Position numbers and translations under genes: made by a program
Assembly (NCBI GenBank): GCA_012184525.1
Contig: WOFQ01000005.1
Coordinates: forward strand, 1,165,865-1,229,864
From: Xenoacremonium recifei
Lineage: Eukaryota > Ascomycota > Sordariomycetes > Hypocreales > Nectriaceae
DNA length: 64,000 nucleotides
Direction: 5' to 3'
Notes under the pieces: model-generated
Told to the model about the DNA's origin: nothing
The model's input: the letters and a program-made list of their open reading frames with translations, nothing else
Databases searched by the model: none
Shown here: positions 22,124 through 33,970 of the stretch, piece after piece
Numbering within the stretch: position 1 is the stretch's first letter
Layout of the letters: every line of letters starts with the position of its first letter

Positions 22124-22856
22124 TTAGCGGGTGTTGGCGGCAACCCTAACCTGCGCACCCTTGGAACCCTGCTTGCTGATCTGTCGGCCCTGGCCCTTGC
22201 CGGCCTGCGAGGCGAGCTTGGCCTTCTCAGCCTTCTTGGCGGCAGCGGCGGCCTGCTTCTTGTCCTTGCTCTCCTTGATGGCGGCAGCGCGGGCGGCGGA
22301 ACGGGCCTCAGGGCGGATGGAGCGGCGCTCCTTGATCACGTCGAGGGAGGCACCGACGATGGCTCGCTGGGCCTTGACGGTTCGGCGCGTTCGCTTCTTG
22401 GCAACCTCCTGCAGCGGGTGTTAGTCGTTGCGTGTACCGGCGGGCGTCTCATGAGACGAGACGGGTGTTCTTGTTCGTGCGTACCTCAGAGATACCCTTG
22501 CGGTGCTGTCGGCGGTAGAGGACGGTCCAGGCGATGCGGCGGGGGTTCTTTCGTTGCAGGAAAAGCGACTCAGACTTGCCGTTCTGGAATCGGAAGACCT
22601 TGCTGTCACCGCGGACGAAGAGCTTACCCTACAAAGGCGCAAAAAAGCAATTAGCTGCTGCTCACACGATGACGACGGTCATGATGCGATCCAAGATGTG
22701 TCCCTCTGTCCTTCATCAATCCCCCGCAACGGCCCTATCGGCTCTTCCCTCCTCGGCGACGACGACGACATCCTGGAAATGCAAAAGGGAAGCATTGTAG
22801 CGTACCTTGCCGGGGTAGATCTTCGCGCCGGAGAACGAGTCGTCGTAGGTTCGCAT
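22124..22856 (-). CDS. rpl24: 60S ribosomal protein L24 (eL24)
   Basis: Cytosolic large-subunit ribosomal protein. The start MRTYDDSFSGAKIYPGK (ATG 22856) and the core LFVRGDSKVFRFQNGKSESL, FLQRKNPRRIAWTVLYRR and EVAKKRTRRTVKAQRAIVGA are unmistakable for eL24. Three exons: the first intron (about 22805-22633) follows PGK, and the next exon opens GGTAAGCTC (GK). The second intron (about 22484-22409, donor GTACGC) follows GISE. The C-terminal tail is Ala/Lys-rich (KKAEKAKLASQAGKGQG). The first cysteine pair found in archaeal L24e zinc forms is absent, as is usual in fungi. About 155 residues. Confidence 0.96.
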
Positions 22857-23249
22857 CTTGTCGCTGTGGTGGTGTTGGCGGCGACAAGGTCGTTGTGCTG
22901 GATCGGAGACTGGGCGATGGCAAAAGTTGAGGGTCGCGATACGTTCAATTTCGAGAATTGCACCTGTGTGCTACTGACTAAGCGGTCTAGGGCAGGCGAA
23001 GCGCTAAGAGAGCGAATCCTGTGGGCCACATGGCACGTGATGCGGCACACTTTAGCGACTCTCGGATCGGGCTCGGTGGGGCCGATGACTGTGGGTTCCT
23101 CCCGGGCTGATGAAACTCGTTTGCGACTCTGTCCTTGAGACTCGAAGTCGAGCGTGTCAATATGTCCCATAGGTCTATTTCTTGGAATATGTACTTTTTG
23201 GTGCCTTCATGACGGTGGAGATATCTTTGCTTTGCTTTATCATGCCTCG
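22857..23249. promoter_or_regulatory. Divergent promoter between RPL24 and the tRNA deaminase gene
   Basis: A 393-base gap between divergent starts. It carries both core promoters. No gene seen. Confidence 0.4.
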
Positions 23250-24579
23250 ATGACGTCCAAGGCTGACAGCATCGCCCAAGTGGTCTTGCAACAATTCAAT
23301 AAGCTACCTTCTAAAAGGAAGCCCAAGGTCAGAAACAATGGCATTCATGAATGGGTACCTCTCAGTGGCATCGTGTCAGAAAAAAATGGCACACTCACCT
23401 GTTTGGCTCTTGCGTAAGTCCGCACTCTTTGCGATAACCCACTCTTACCACGGCTTACACGTATAGAACGGGGATGAAATGTCTTCCGGCTTCAAAACTT
23501 GAAGAGTCCAATGGCGTTGGAATTCATGATTGGCACGCTGAGATTCTTGCCATCAGGACTTTCAACCGATTCTTGCTGGATGAGTGTCGAAAAGTGCAGG
23601 GTGGTGCTGAGTCGGATGTCCTGATAAGAAACAATGATGCCTCTATAACCCCTTTTAGGATCCAGGATGATGTGAAGCTTCATATGTACTGCTCTGAAGC
23701 GCCATGTAAGTATTCTCCCTGGGTCTAGCCTGAGCTATGCTGACAAGACCATCAGGTGGGGATGCTAGTATGGAACTCACCATGGCTGCCCAAGACGACG
23801 ACTCTCCCTGGGATGTACCCTCTCAAGACGTACCCAATGGCGACCATGACAACGAGGTTTCTCTTCCTGGACGAGCCTATTTCTCACAACTGGGGATCGT
23901 CCGCAGAAAACCAGCCCGAGGGGATGCGCCACCTACACTGTCCAAGAGCTGCTCCGATAAGATCGCGCTCAAGCAGTGTACCTCGCTCCTCTCCTCATTG
24001 ACATCTCTCTTTATCAGTCCCTTCAACGCTTACATCCACACCCTGGTCCTCCCAGTCTCCCAATACTCCGTGAAGGCATGTTGGCGCGCCTTCTCGGCCG
24101 AGGGACGCATGAGACCTATTGCAGGGATGGAGTGGCCCGGCCAATATGCCTTCAAAGCGTTCACCACTTGCTCAACAGATATCGAGTTCCAGTTCTCCAA
24201 GCGCGTTGTCAGTGAGCGTTCTGAGGTCATTGCCGCAAGCAACATCGCAGCGGCGTGGTCACGATCTGGCTTTGAGGAAACTATCCTCGGCGGTGTAGTC
24301 CAGGGGCGGAAGGCCTTTGAAGAAAGAGGTGCGAGTTGGATGTCGAAGAGATGTATGTGGGCATGCGCTGCTCTACTCGCAAACGAACTAAAGGAGGATT
24401 ACCCCAAACTCCTGGGATTATTGGGAACTGGCATGTACAAGGATGTTAAAGAAGGAAAGCTCTTGGATCAAAGACGAACGGTCAAAGAGGATGTTCGCCG
24501 CACGGCGTTAGCTGGCTGGCTCAGGAATGATGCCGGCTCTAACTTCACGATCAGAGGTCAAGAGGTTACAGAACCTTGA
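23250..24579 (+). CDS. tad1: tRNA-specific adenosine deaminase (Tad1/ADAT1)
   Basis: About 408 residues in three exons. I take ATG 23250 (MTSKADSIAQVVLQQFNKLP) as start because homologous text begins there. The enzyme deaminates A37 of tRNA-Ala to inosine. The zinc/catalytic motif HDWHAEILAIRTFNRFLLDE supplies His and Glu. The second zinc ligand block is YCSEAPC, split by an intron and continued GDASME. The A-deaminase domain then runs through SCSDKIALKQC, ISPFNAYIHTLVLP and GMEWPGQYAFKAFT to the C-terminus. Introns at about 23414-23466 and 23706-23755 are canonical. Length matches the family. Acts on tRNA in cytosol or nucleus. Confidence 0.93.
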
Positions 24580-25439
24580 TCGTGGGGAGCTTAGGAGTTG
24601 AAGTCAGGATACTTTATGCCAGTGTTGTATATTCAATGCTCATGCATTGAAGGCCTAAATGCTACTGTATATGTGTTTCATCCGACCCGACGACACGTTA
24701 ATTATTGTCGACTCATAATGAACTGTACCCAATGCTGGTTATTTCATCCGGAAAATGTTTCATCTACACAATTGAGGTTCAAATACGTTCAAAAATATGA
24801 CGTATCGCCTCTCTTCTATAACATTTGGCCTTCAAGGACACAAAACATTCTGTTGGAAAGCATTCAGCATGTCAGATTGGATATGCACATTTGGGCGGCG
24901 GCTGGATTGATCACATATCATGAATGGAATCCCGGGGAGAAAGCCATCCGGTCACTATGCAACGAACGGTGGCTTCAAGGTGTTTTGACGTTTTACTTTT
25001 TTCCCCTTCCTTCTACAAGCAAAGCAGGACATTCCCTTGGCTATCGAAGTCATTTCGAATTGTCCAGACACATTGCAACGACGAGCAGGCAGCTTTCAAA
25101 ATAGGATAAAGAGAACCCCTCGCCCAGGTAGTAATCTGTCCAGATGCAGTTCGTATTTCCTCATCAGCCAGCCCGAACATGATGATGTCCATTTCAACGA
25201 CATTCGCGCCAGGCCATGACCAGTTTTGTTTTGTTTTGTTTTTTGAGCTTGCGTATGACTCCCAATTTTACCATTGGCATAACAAGAGAAAACAACCCGA
25301 CGACCTTCCCAACAGAACACGGGGAATAACTGCGCCAAGGAGAGACGACGTCCAGCCTTTCGGTCGACGCCGCCCTCGCAATTTCTCCGGCCGCTCCTCC
25401 TGTCTCGCTTCCCCCTCGCTCGGTGATAGAGTACAACGC
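24580..25439. other. Intergenic region between convergent genes
   Basis: About 860 bases. A (GTTTT)n-type low-complexity run lies near 25222-25243. Open frames here have no recognisable content. Confidence 0.45.
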
Positions 25440-26115
25440 TTATTCGACCTTGCTCTCGAAGTTCTCACCCTCGACCAAGTCGGGGATGTCGTCCTCGTCC
25501 TCGCCCTTGCCGTCCTTCTGCATGTTCTGGTAGCTCTCGGCGAGCTTGCGGAGGGAAGCCAGGGAGTCGGGGCCCAGCTGGTTGAGGATGCCGGGGACGA
25601 GCTCGGTCAGCTCCTTGTCCTCACCGGCGCCGTAGATGGCGAAGGTGTTGGCGGGAACGGCGGCGTGCACTGCGCGAAGAGAGAGAGTCAGTCCAGATGT
25701 CCAGCTGAGGGCCTACCCCACCATCACGAGAAGCTTCCACCACCACCACAGATGCGATGACTAACCCTTGGGAGCAGAGAAGTGAATGACGTTGCCGTCA
25801 GCCTTGAACATGTTGACCTCCTCGATGGCCTGGATGGGCTGGGTGTTCAGCTTCTTCAGGGTCTGCTGCAGCTTCTTGTCGTCGGCGCCAGATCGAGCGG
25901 GCGCTCGCTTGACCTTTCTTCGGGGGGTACCCTTTCCACTAGGGCTTGTGTTAGCTGGGCGGACTCGGGGACATCGAAGAAGGCGGGGGATATCGCAGAA
26001 ACATACCCTATATCACGGTCAGTCAGACAGAGTGCAGGCGCATACATTTGAAATCCAACATACCGATTCGGGCACCCTGGCCGAGCTTCTTAAGACGCTC
26101 CTGAACGTCCGACAT
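25440..26115 (-). CDS. egd1: Nascent polypeptide-associated complex subunit beta (BTF3/Egd1)
   Basis: Ribosome-associated chaperone subunit that pairs with NAC-alpha. Start ATG 26115 (MSDVQERLKKLGQGARI), about 150 residues. After the N-terminal ribosome-binding segment comes the conserved basic block GKGTPRRKVKRA, then the NAC domain (LQQTLKKLNTQPIQAIEEVN, NVIHFSAPKVHAAVPANTFA) and the acidic tail DDIPDLVEGENFESKVE. The 5' structure is unusual. Exon 1 (26115-26064) ends ATC G. Two canonical introns follow (26063-26008, 56 nt; 26006-25939, 68 nt), separated by one base, G at 26007. Only retaining that base gives the conserved RIGGKGTPRRK in frame. A third intron splits APK and VHAAV. Confidence 0.95.
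26007..26007 (-). other. Candidate one-nucleotide micro-exon in the NAC-beta gene
   Basis: Single G between intron A (GTATGT...CTGAC...ATATAG) and intron B (GTATGT...GCTAAC...CCCTAG). Joining ATC-G, G and T-GGA-AAG gives I-G-G-K in frame; direct joining of the outer exons would shift the frame. Confidence 0.7.
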
Positions 26116-26914
26116 ATTGGGCTGGATTTAGGCGAGGTTGCGGGGGTCGGAGACTCGAGCAAACTGCGGGCAGCGGACAGTTAGCGATGGCGGGCGATAC
26201 GACAGCGGGAGCGGGAAATTCGAGAGAGCGGAATAGGCGGTTCTGGGGGCGCAAATGGCGCTGCTCGTGGCCACGTACCGGTGATATCGGGAGAGTTACT
26301 CAGCTGTTGTCGTCGTCGGCTTCGCAGCAGCGATGATGGATTCAAGTCGATTTTGTGCGTGCCAAGAGTTTTCGCGTGTGGAACTACCATTTCGCCGAAA
26401 GCCCCACCACGAAGCCCCCGCTGGCGCTGGCGGTCTCCAGATTCTGGCAGCCGTCATGAGCTCTAAATGCTCATGCTAGATGGAGCATCAATGCATTTAA
26501 TACGAGAGAGAGTCTCTGATCACGGCATTGGCCTTCTTAGGTCTCTCAATTCAAGGGCGAGAAAAATAAAATAAAATAAAAACTCATAAGTACCAAGGTA
26601 GGGGTGAGAATAAAATGCAGATGCCCTCTGATCTTTGTCTGTGAAGGCCTCCTCCGTGCTATACCCTCGCAAAAAGGTGAACAAAGTAATGGGAAATAAA
26701 ATCCGAACTGCATCTCCAGTTTCCAGTTCGAAGTAATAGATGGGATCTTTTCTCATGAATACAGCCGTCGATCCAGTCCGTCCCGTCCGACCGGAAACTC
26801 CAGTATCAGTGTCGTCTCGTACATGCCCTTCGTCCTGTTGTACACATAGGTCTCCTGATGAGCCATCAACCTTTCTTTATGATACAATCCACCCGGTGTG
26901 TAGTTGTTCCATCC
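26116..26914. other. Intergenic region upstream of NAC-beta
   Basis: About 800 bases between NAC-beta's start and the Cbp4 stop, both on the minus strand. Contains an A/T-rich (AAAAT)n-like run near 26560-26582. No supported gene. Confidence 0.45.
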
Positions 26915-27390
26915 TCATTTCGCCTCTAAGCCGCTTTCCTTTCGCATCTCTTCTCTTCGAGCCGTCGTCTCGATCTTGTGGGCTTGGGCAGCTGCGCGTT
27001 GAGCCTTCTTTCGGCGTTCCTCTTCCTCCTTGACAACTATCCAAACTGCGGGAACGTCAGTCTTCTCTCCATGTCCCCTAGATTATTTGCGACATACTGG
27101 GCTTGTCAGACTTGGAGTATTCCTTCAGCCTCCCGACAAAGTCGTCGAATTCTTGTTGCCTCTCCTCGCGGTTTTCGAGACTCTTCTTGCGCAGTTCAGG
27201 GTTGTATTTCGCTCGCAGTTCCTCCTCGGTAGGCGATAGCCAGGCAGTAAAAGCCGGTCCGCCGACTGCAATGACACCACCGCTACAGATCGTAGTTAGC
27301 ATCTCCGAACGACTTGAGGATCTCTGCAACGACCTACCCGATGAGGACCTTCGTCCAAAGCCACCAATTAGTGGGTTTCTTGGCTGCCAT
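26915..27390 (-). CDS. cbp4: Cbp4, cytochrome bc1 assembly factor
   Basis: Small mitochondrial inner-membrane protein needed for cytochrome b maturation, about 120 residues in three exons. The start ATG 27390 gives MAAKKPTNWWLWTKVLIG. After a 55-base intron (donor GTAGGT) comes GGVIAVGGPAFTAWLSPTEE, containing the membrane helix, and ELRAKYNPELRKKSLENR. A second intron (donor GTATGT near 27095) leads to WIVVKEEEERRKKAQRAAA and a charged C-terminus ending SGLEAK. The NWWLWTKVLIGGG opening, the single helix and the LRAKYNPEL block identify the family. It faces the intermembrane space by its charged tail (family knowledge). Confidence 0.9.
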
Positions 27391-30229
27391 TGTTGTCGCT
27401 GAGATGCCTCCGATCTTTGTTTCAATCAGAAGGCAGTTGGCGTCCCAGTGTCCAAGTTCTGCGGATTGGTGATCTCTTCCAATGACGATTTTGTGATTGA
27501 GCATCCATCATGGACTGGCAGGACGGCTTAGATGCGCTAGCTCAAATTGGTTAGCATGTGAGAGCTCGGAGTCCGCTTTAATCCGGCTCTCAGAGAGGGG
27601 TGACGTCTCACCAGCCACAACCTGGCACTGGAGATGCGTGGCTGAGCCCTCCCGGCCTCAACGAAACTCTCCGCAAATCATCATCCACCGGAGGCTCATG
27701 TTTGTGACGGGACCACAGGGGGGCAAGCAGCGTTGATCATCTGCAGGAACAGTGTGACTTCGAACATGAGGCTGTGACATGTGCATCCAAGACACTCCCA
27801 AACGCGGAAGCGCCGCAGGATGACGGGCGGTTCTGTAAGAGATGGCTGTGGCAACGCGCTTACAGGCTCTCAGTGGCTGGCCCCAGATCTCTTCAAACGT
27901 CAGCTTCCGCGCGCTGAAAGCCCGGAGCGAGTTGATTGTTCGGAGGTAATCTTGGAATCTCCGCTGGAGGCCTTCAGGCGGCTGATGTCATTTTGGAGAC
28001 TGGTCGCTTGGATTCCTGAACTTATTTACGAGATGCGTGGGTGAGGCCTCCCGACATTGTCGAGGCATTGAGGGCCGAAAGTTGATCTGCGACGACTATA
28101 CGAGCACTGTGTGCATACTGTCGTTCATGAATACGCTGATTAGGTCCTGAAGCGAAATGCAATGGCCTGGACAGCGCATTGAGTGTCACGAGCATACGGA
28201 ACACGTCAAAGTTTCCCCCTAACCATAGCTTTCGGCATTGCTCCGTTTGGGATATAAGAGCGTTACAGTTAAGCATCCCTTGTATCTCCAGAGCAGGGTT
28301 CCCGCGGGCACCAATAGTCCAATCAAAACGCTGCCACGAGCCATTTTGATACAGTGACAGGACAAAGATGCAGAATACGGGCGCCAGGGGCTGCAAATAA
28401 ACACCGCCAGCGCATAAATCTGCATCGAAGAAAAATGTAACCCTGATGAGGTTTGAAGGTGCATGCCGTGAGTTGTCAAAGCATTGATGCTTGGAACAAA
28501 GCCCTAGTCTCCAGATTGCCAAGACTGCTTATTCTCCGGAGAGCGCCGAAGTAAGAGGCGGCTGCGCTGCGTTCTCCATGGAGGCGAGAGGAAAGGTCAC
28601 TATCCGCGCCACTGGAATGAAGCATAAGCTCACCCGTCTACCGTCTATGGAGAGGCTGGCGCGAGGGCTGGGGCTGTAAAGGACCGATCCGAAACATCGT
28701 CACAGGGCGTCGTTGCGGTGAGGAAGAGGAAGAGGAAGAGGAAGAGACAACAGTCGGAACTCCTGCGAAATACGTGTATGCGACCAATAAATACTCGTAT
28801 TCTGCTTCTGGATTTCTAAGAAAAGCGGCTTCCATGCAGGAGAAGGAAAAAGTCGCGTGTGGCTTCGTCTGGTCAGGCACAGTGTGCCGCTAGATGCTGT
28901 GGCCGGCCTCGATTGTGTCTTTTAGCGCTGCCGCTACAGTGGCCACCCGACCTGCTGGACGGAGTGTGTTCTTCATATCCGCCACGGCAGGTAACCGGTA
29001 CTTGTGGATTATGGTACTCGAGAATCCATGATGTCAACTCGGCATGGCTGGGACTGGGGATGGTTCTCATTCACAATCCATTTCAAGGCAGATGCAAGAG
29101 GTTAGCACATGTATTATAGTTTTATGAATATGCGAGTGGCTGAACAACTCTTCCCCGTGGTTTTACTTGCTGTATGATCAATACCTCACCGTACACTTTG
29201 TTCTCCAGTGAATCACATTAAGCTTTCAGTAAAGCCTTTCGTGGTCCGGGAACTTAACATGCTTAACTTCGTTTTGAACTCATTCCCAAATTCTTGAAAG
29301 GATTTGAAAAAAGCCCCTGAACAATGTTATAGCCATTTACGTAGCACCTAACAGCATAAAATAACAGAGGCGCTTAACCGCACATCTCATATAGGGTATC
29401 TCAGCCCCAAGTCCGAGCCAATGTCTTCGGTACTTCCGCCAGGTACCATCTGACCCCTTCTTTGGTGGGGGCTGCGGGTCTGAGGTTACAGGAGGGCCCG
29501 GGGGGCTAGTCAAATTGTCAAACTGGAAGCCGCGATCCTAAAAGGCCGGGCAGGTGCTGTCCCTCTCCTAGCCTCCCGTCCTCGACAGCCTCCCACTTCC
29601 TGCTGCGACTCTGCTCAATCCCTTTTCCTCTTACAGCCTTCTCGGGAACATCCCTCGACGTTTATTCTCTTTTCCTTTCTATTATTCCCCCCTGTCGCTG
29701 ACTGATTTCTCACGTTGCAGCTGGCTCCTGAACTGTATCACCTTCAGACTGATTGGGGCTGCTGCTTCGCTGTACTGCGACCCCCTCCACTCCCTTGCAT
29801 CTCAAACATCGCTCACTCCTTTCACGGCGCACGCGCGCACCCGCTGGCGGCTGGCAATAATCGGACAGGCGCCGCGCTTGGGCAGCTGCTTCTTACTCTT
29901 TTGCTCCTCCGACACGCATCATTGACGGTGCTGGTTCTGTTGCTGCTCACTCCGGCGCATGAGCATCCGACGGCCGAAACCGACGATCAGCATCCCCTGC
30001 TGAAACCCCGTTGCTGTGATCCTCCCGCATCATCGCCCCGGGCAATGCGACTGTAGCCCTACGTGGAGCCGCGCATTTCTCCTTGACGGAACACCACACA
30101 CCCGGGACATGGGAGCTTTCTCTCTCGGTCCCCGCGCCGTCTTCGCGAACTTACCGACGAAAACTCGCCTTCGAAACCGACTTTGAGCTTCTGAGCCTGC
30201 GCTGACAGTCTAAACGCCTGGCTGCGACA
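27391..30229. other. 2.8-kb intergenic stretch, no supported gene
   Basis: It lies between divergent Cbp4 and Skt5-like genes. The longest open frame (minus 28022-28522, 166 codons) has no domain or splice support, so I leave it out. A (GAGGAA)n microsatellite sits at 28712-28746. From about 29480 the sequence becomes C/T-rich and probably forms the long promoter and leader of the chitin synthase activator. Confidence 0.5.
28712..28746. repeat. (GAGGAA)n microsatellite
   Basis: A tandem purine repeat of about five six-base units in intergenic DNA. Confidence 0.85.
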
Positions 30230-33200
30230 ATGGCGTACGATGGAGGATATGGCGGCCAGTCACGGCCGTATGGTGGCCCGGCGCCGCAGAGAGGACCTCC
30301 ACGACAACATGGAGGCGGTCAGCCACCGCAACAATACGGAGCGCCACAACAGTTTAACGAATACCAAGATAATTACGGATACGACGACTATAATGGAGGG
30401 AATGGAGGATATGGGCAAGACTATGGTGGTCAGTATCAGGATCCTGGCTACAACCGCGGACCGCCGCCACAGCAAGATCCGTACGGTCCTGGGCCGGGAA
30501 GAGGCGGGCGACCGATGATGGGAGCACGTGGTGGAGGGCCGCCACCACGATCAATGACTGCAGATCCGTATCGCGGAGGCCCCAATCCGTCCCGAGGAGG
30601 CATGGGACCGGGCCCGGGACGAGGCGGACCACCCGGAAGAGGCGGCATGCGGCCGGGAGGATATGGACCAGGACCGGACCCAGCTGGTAGGTTTTCGGAG
30701 GACCTTTCAGCCAAATATGAGTACTCACTGTGGTAGCAGCTCGACGACCGCCCCCTGGTAACGGCCCTATCAGTCCCAGAAACGGCGGCTTCGGAGGCGA
30801 TGCATATGGCCCTTACCCTGGCCAAGGACGGCGGCCAGATATGTTTCAGGACCAGCAGATGGCAGACCAGATGTCATCAATGAATATCAACGGACCTCCG
30901 CAAAGAAGGGATGGACGAGCCAGCTCGGAGAGCCAACGAGGCCAAGGGGATTATGGGCGACAGCCGATGAATGGCGGCAGAGGACCTCCACCGCGAGGAC
31001 CCCCTCAACAAGGCTACGCGGATCCTAGACGAGGCCCTCCGCCTCCCCAAGACCCCGGTTACGGCGCAGGCTACGGAGGCGGATATGGAGAGTATGATGA
31101 TGGCTACGGCAACGGGGCACGAGGCCAGGCGCCACCTCAGAACGGCTTTGGGCCCCCGGCACGGAGCCAGACGATGCCTATGAACGATTCTCCAGAACGA
31201 CGTAATATGCCACCACCCCGACGTGTGGACACAATGCCAGAGAGCGGCCCTGCAGGCCAGGGCCCCGTCCCGAGACCATCAACCACCACCGGACATCGCC
31301 CTCCTCCCCAGAGGAATTACGGAGCAGACCAAGCTGGCCAGTACAGCAACGGGTATGATAATGCGCCGGGATATCAAAACCATCAACAGAGGGCCTCTTA
31401 TGACGATGTCTATGATTCTTATTTCGATAATAACCAGCGGGCAAGCAACCCAGAGTATGGGACGAACCACCAGCAGAGTGAAAGCCGAGGGAGCTTCCCA
31501 GACTTTGATGCCATTCAGGGACCAGGACCAGGCGCAGGCCACCGCGGATCTTTCGAGGCAAGCATGCGTCCTGCGAACGAGCAACCTCAGGCTGGCGCCC
31601 GGCAAACAGCCCAGCTGAACCACGCCAAATCGCAACCCAACCTTCGACAACCACAGACGGCTGTTTTCGAAATGGCTGGGGATATCCCGGACGTGCCACC
31701 TGTCCCTCAAATGCCCGGGTACCAGCAGCAGCAGGGTTATCAAACCAATGGAGGATATGGCCAGATGGCACCCAGAGGCCCAAGTGTGCCCCCTGAGCAG
31801 CAAAATAGATCTGGTCTACCATCAAACCCAGCGGCTGTAAGACGTGGCAGTGGATCATTCGGGAGCCGATCGAACCCCGATACCCTGCCCTCACACCCAA
31901 CTCCTGTGCGCCCTGGCTTGATGGCAAACTCCATGGTGAACCTCAACGACAAGCCGCCCCCCGTACGGAACTATGCTGGCATGTCATCTGTTGCGCCTCA
32001 ACTCACCCCTTCGCCTCAGCAAAACGCGGTACAACAGCAACCCCCCCCACTGGGACGGCCCCAAAGCAACGGCTCGGCGCCACCACCAAAGGACGAAACT
32101 CCAGTTACAGCCGAGGAACTGGAGCACTTGAGAATGGTCATCAAGGCCAACCCGAATGATCAGGAATCTGCGTTGAGGCTTGCGAAGAGGCTCATCGAAG
32201 CAGCAGACGTCCTTGTTCCTAGACTTCCTGACCCCAAGACTCGAAATCGCGCTCGCGAGCGATATCTTCTAGATTCGCACAAGATTCTCAAGAAGCTTGC
32301 GAACGCTCAAAATTCCGATGCTATGTTCTGTCTAGCTGATTGTAACGGCCGAGGTCTGTTCGGTCACGAGCCAGATAACAAGGAGGCGTTCACACTTTAC
32401 CAGTCGGCAGCCAAGGCTGGCCATCCCGCAGCCGCGTACCGGACGGCAGTGTGCTGTGAGATCGGCCATGAAGACGGTGGAGGTACTCGAAAGGACCCTT
32501 TGAAGGCCATTCAGTGGTACAAACGCTCGGCGACTCTTGGATACCCTCCCGCGATGTACAAGGTTGGAATGATCCTGCTCAAGGGACTGCTGGGTCAGCC
32601 TAAGAACGCGCGGGAGGCCGTGGGATGGCTTAAGCGGGCGTCAGAGCGGGCCGATGCTGAGAATCCTCACGCTCTTCACGAGTTGGGATTGCTATACGAG
32701 TCGGCTCAGCCAAACGATGTGATCATTCGTGATGAGGCTTATGCGCGCGATTTGTTCCATCAAGCGGCCGAGTTAGGGTACAAGTTCTCACAGTACAAGC
32801 TTGGGTGCTCGTACGAGTATGGCTTGCTGGGCTGCGCGATCGACCCGAGGCTATCTATCATGTGGTACTCGAAGGCCGCCACGCAGGAAGAGCACCAGGC
32901 TGAGCTGGCGCTGAGCGGGTGGTATCTGACGGGTAGCGAGAACGTGCTAGGTCAGAGCGACACCGAGGCGTACCTTTGGGCGCGCAAGGCTGCAATAGCA
33001 GGACTTGCAAAGGCGGAATACGCCATGGGATACTTCACTGAAGTGGGAATTGGAGTTCCAGCAAACTTGGAAGATGCGAAGCGCTGGTATTGGCGAGCTG
33101 CTGGTAAGTTGCATTAAAACCCAGGCAAACGACTGTACGACTAACAACATTGTGTAGCCCAGGAATTCCCCAAAGCACGTGAACGACTCGAAGACCTCAA

Positions 33201-33291
33201 GCGCGCTGGGAAGAACGGCGCTCGTCAGCGCGAGCGCATCTCGCGAAGCAAGATCGAGAAGCAGCAGGACGGAGACTGCATCCTGATGTAA
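30230..33291 (+). CDS. Skt5/Chs4-like chitin synthase activator with Sel1 repeats and CaaX motif
   Basis: About 985 residues in three exons, start MAYDGGYGGQSRPYGGPAPQ. Residues 1-~610 are low complexity, rich in Gly, Pro, Gln, Tyr and Arg. From EETPVTAEELEHLRMVIKAN-like text near residue 620 a helical domain leads into tandem Sel1-like repeats: AMFCLADCNGRGLFG, HPAAAYRTAVCCEIG, YPPAMYKVGMILLKGLLG, NPHALHELGLLYESA, YKFSQYKLGCSYEYGLLG, EHQAELALSGWYLTG and LAKAEYAMGYFTEVGIG. An intron (donor GTAAGT, 33104) joins the last exon, which ends QQDGDCILM, a CaaX prenylation signal. This matches Skt5/Chs4 proteins that recruit and activate class IV chitin synthase at growth sites. First intron at about 30686-30735. 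Confidence 0.9.
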
Positions 33292-33970
33292 AACTGCAGC
33301 GACTAGAGAAAAGGGGGGTGGGGTTTCGAAGGAGAGCGAGCAACGACGACGTTACAGATAATGATGCACAAAAATATTGGATGGGACATGAAGATCAGGA
33401 TACGCAAGGTCGTACCTTGTACATGTATGACTAGGAGCTTGTGGTCTCCGCAGTCTTGATGTTGTGTAGATGATGGAGCAAGCGGAGATGGGACGGCGTT
33501 GGATCTGGTTTCATTTCCTGGCGAGGAGGGCTCATTTTGCTTTGGGGATAATGCACGGATTGAATGGAGATGACTGCATTTGGGTTGGCCCGTTACATAG
33601 CTCTCTAGTTGAGCGTCATAGTATCCAAAACATTCAACACTTTGAGAACAACTCGCAAGGAGTCGGGGGTTAAGCCCAATACGGTGTTGGTGTTGCGCTG
33701 CAAAGTGACGTCGAAACGTGGGGGAGACAGTTGGATGTGGTTGATAAAAGGCTGATCTACGGATACATTGTTCGTGTGTGATTCGATAGTACAGGTGTTT
33801 CTACATGGTAGTGTACACTAAGGTCTGCAGGCGGTGATGGACACGGGACGGAATCCCACCGTAGCAGGCATTTAGCCGCGGATGGCACCAAGATGGGCTT
33901 CCTCAGAGATAGATCGGCCTGGGGAGGACGAGGGTCTGGAGATACGAGGCCCTACGAGCCCCCCGGGGCA
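33292..33970. other. Intergenic region between convergent genes
   Basis: About 680 bases of 3' flanks. No supported gene. Confidence 0.45.

Noticed and set aside
28022..28522. 166-codon minus-strand open frame in the long gap before the Skt5-like gene
   Set aside because: No recognisable domain and an unlikely composition. A short stretch near 28390-28420 looks like one near 9740-9780 (TATGCGCTGG context), but the match is too short and gapped to call a repeat family.
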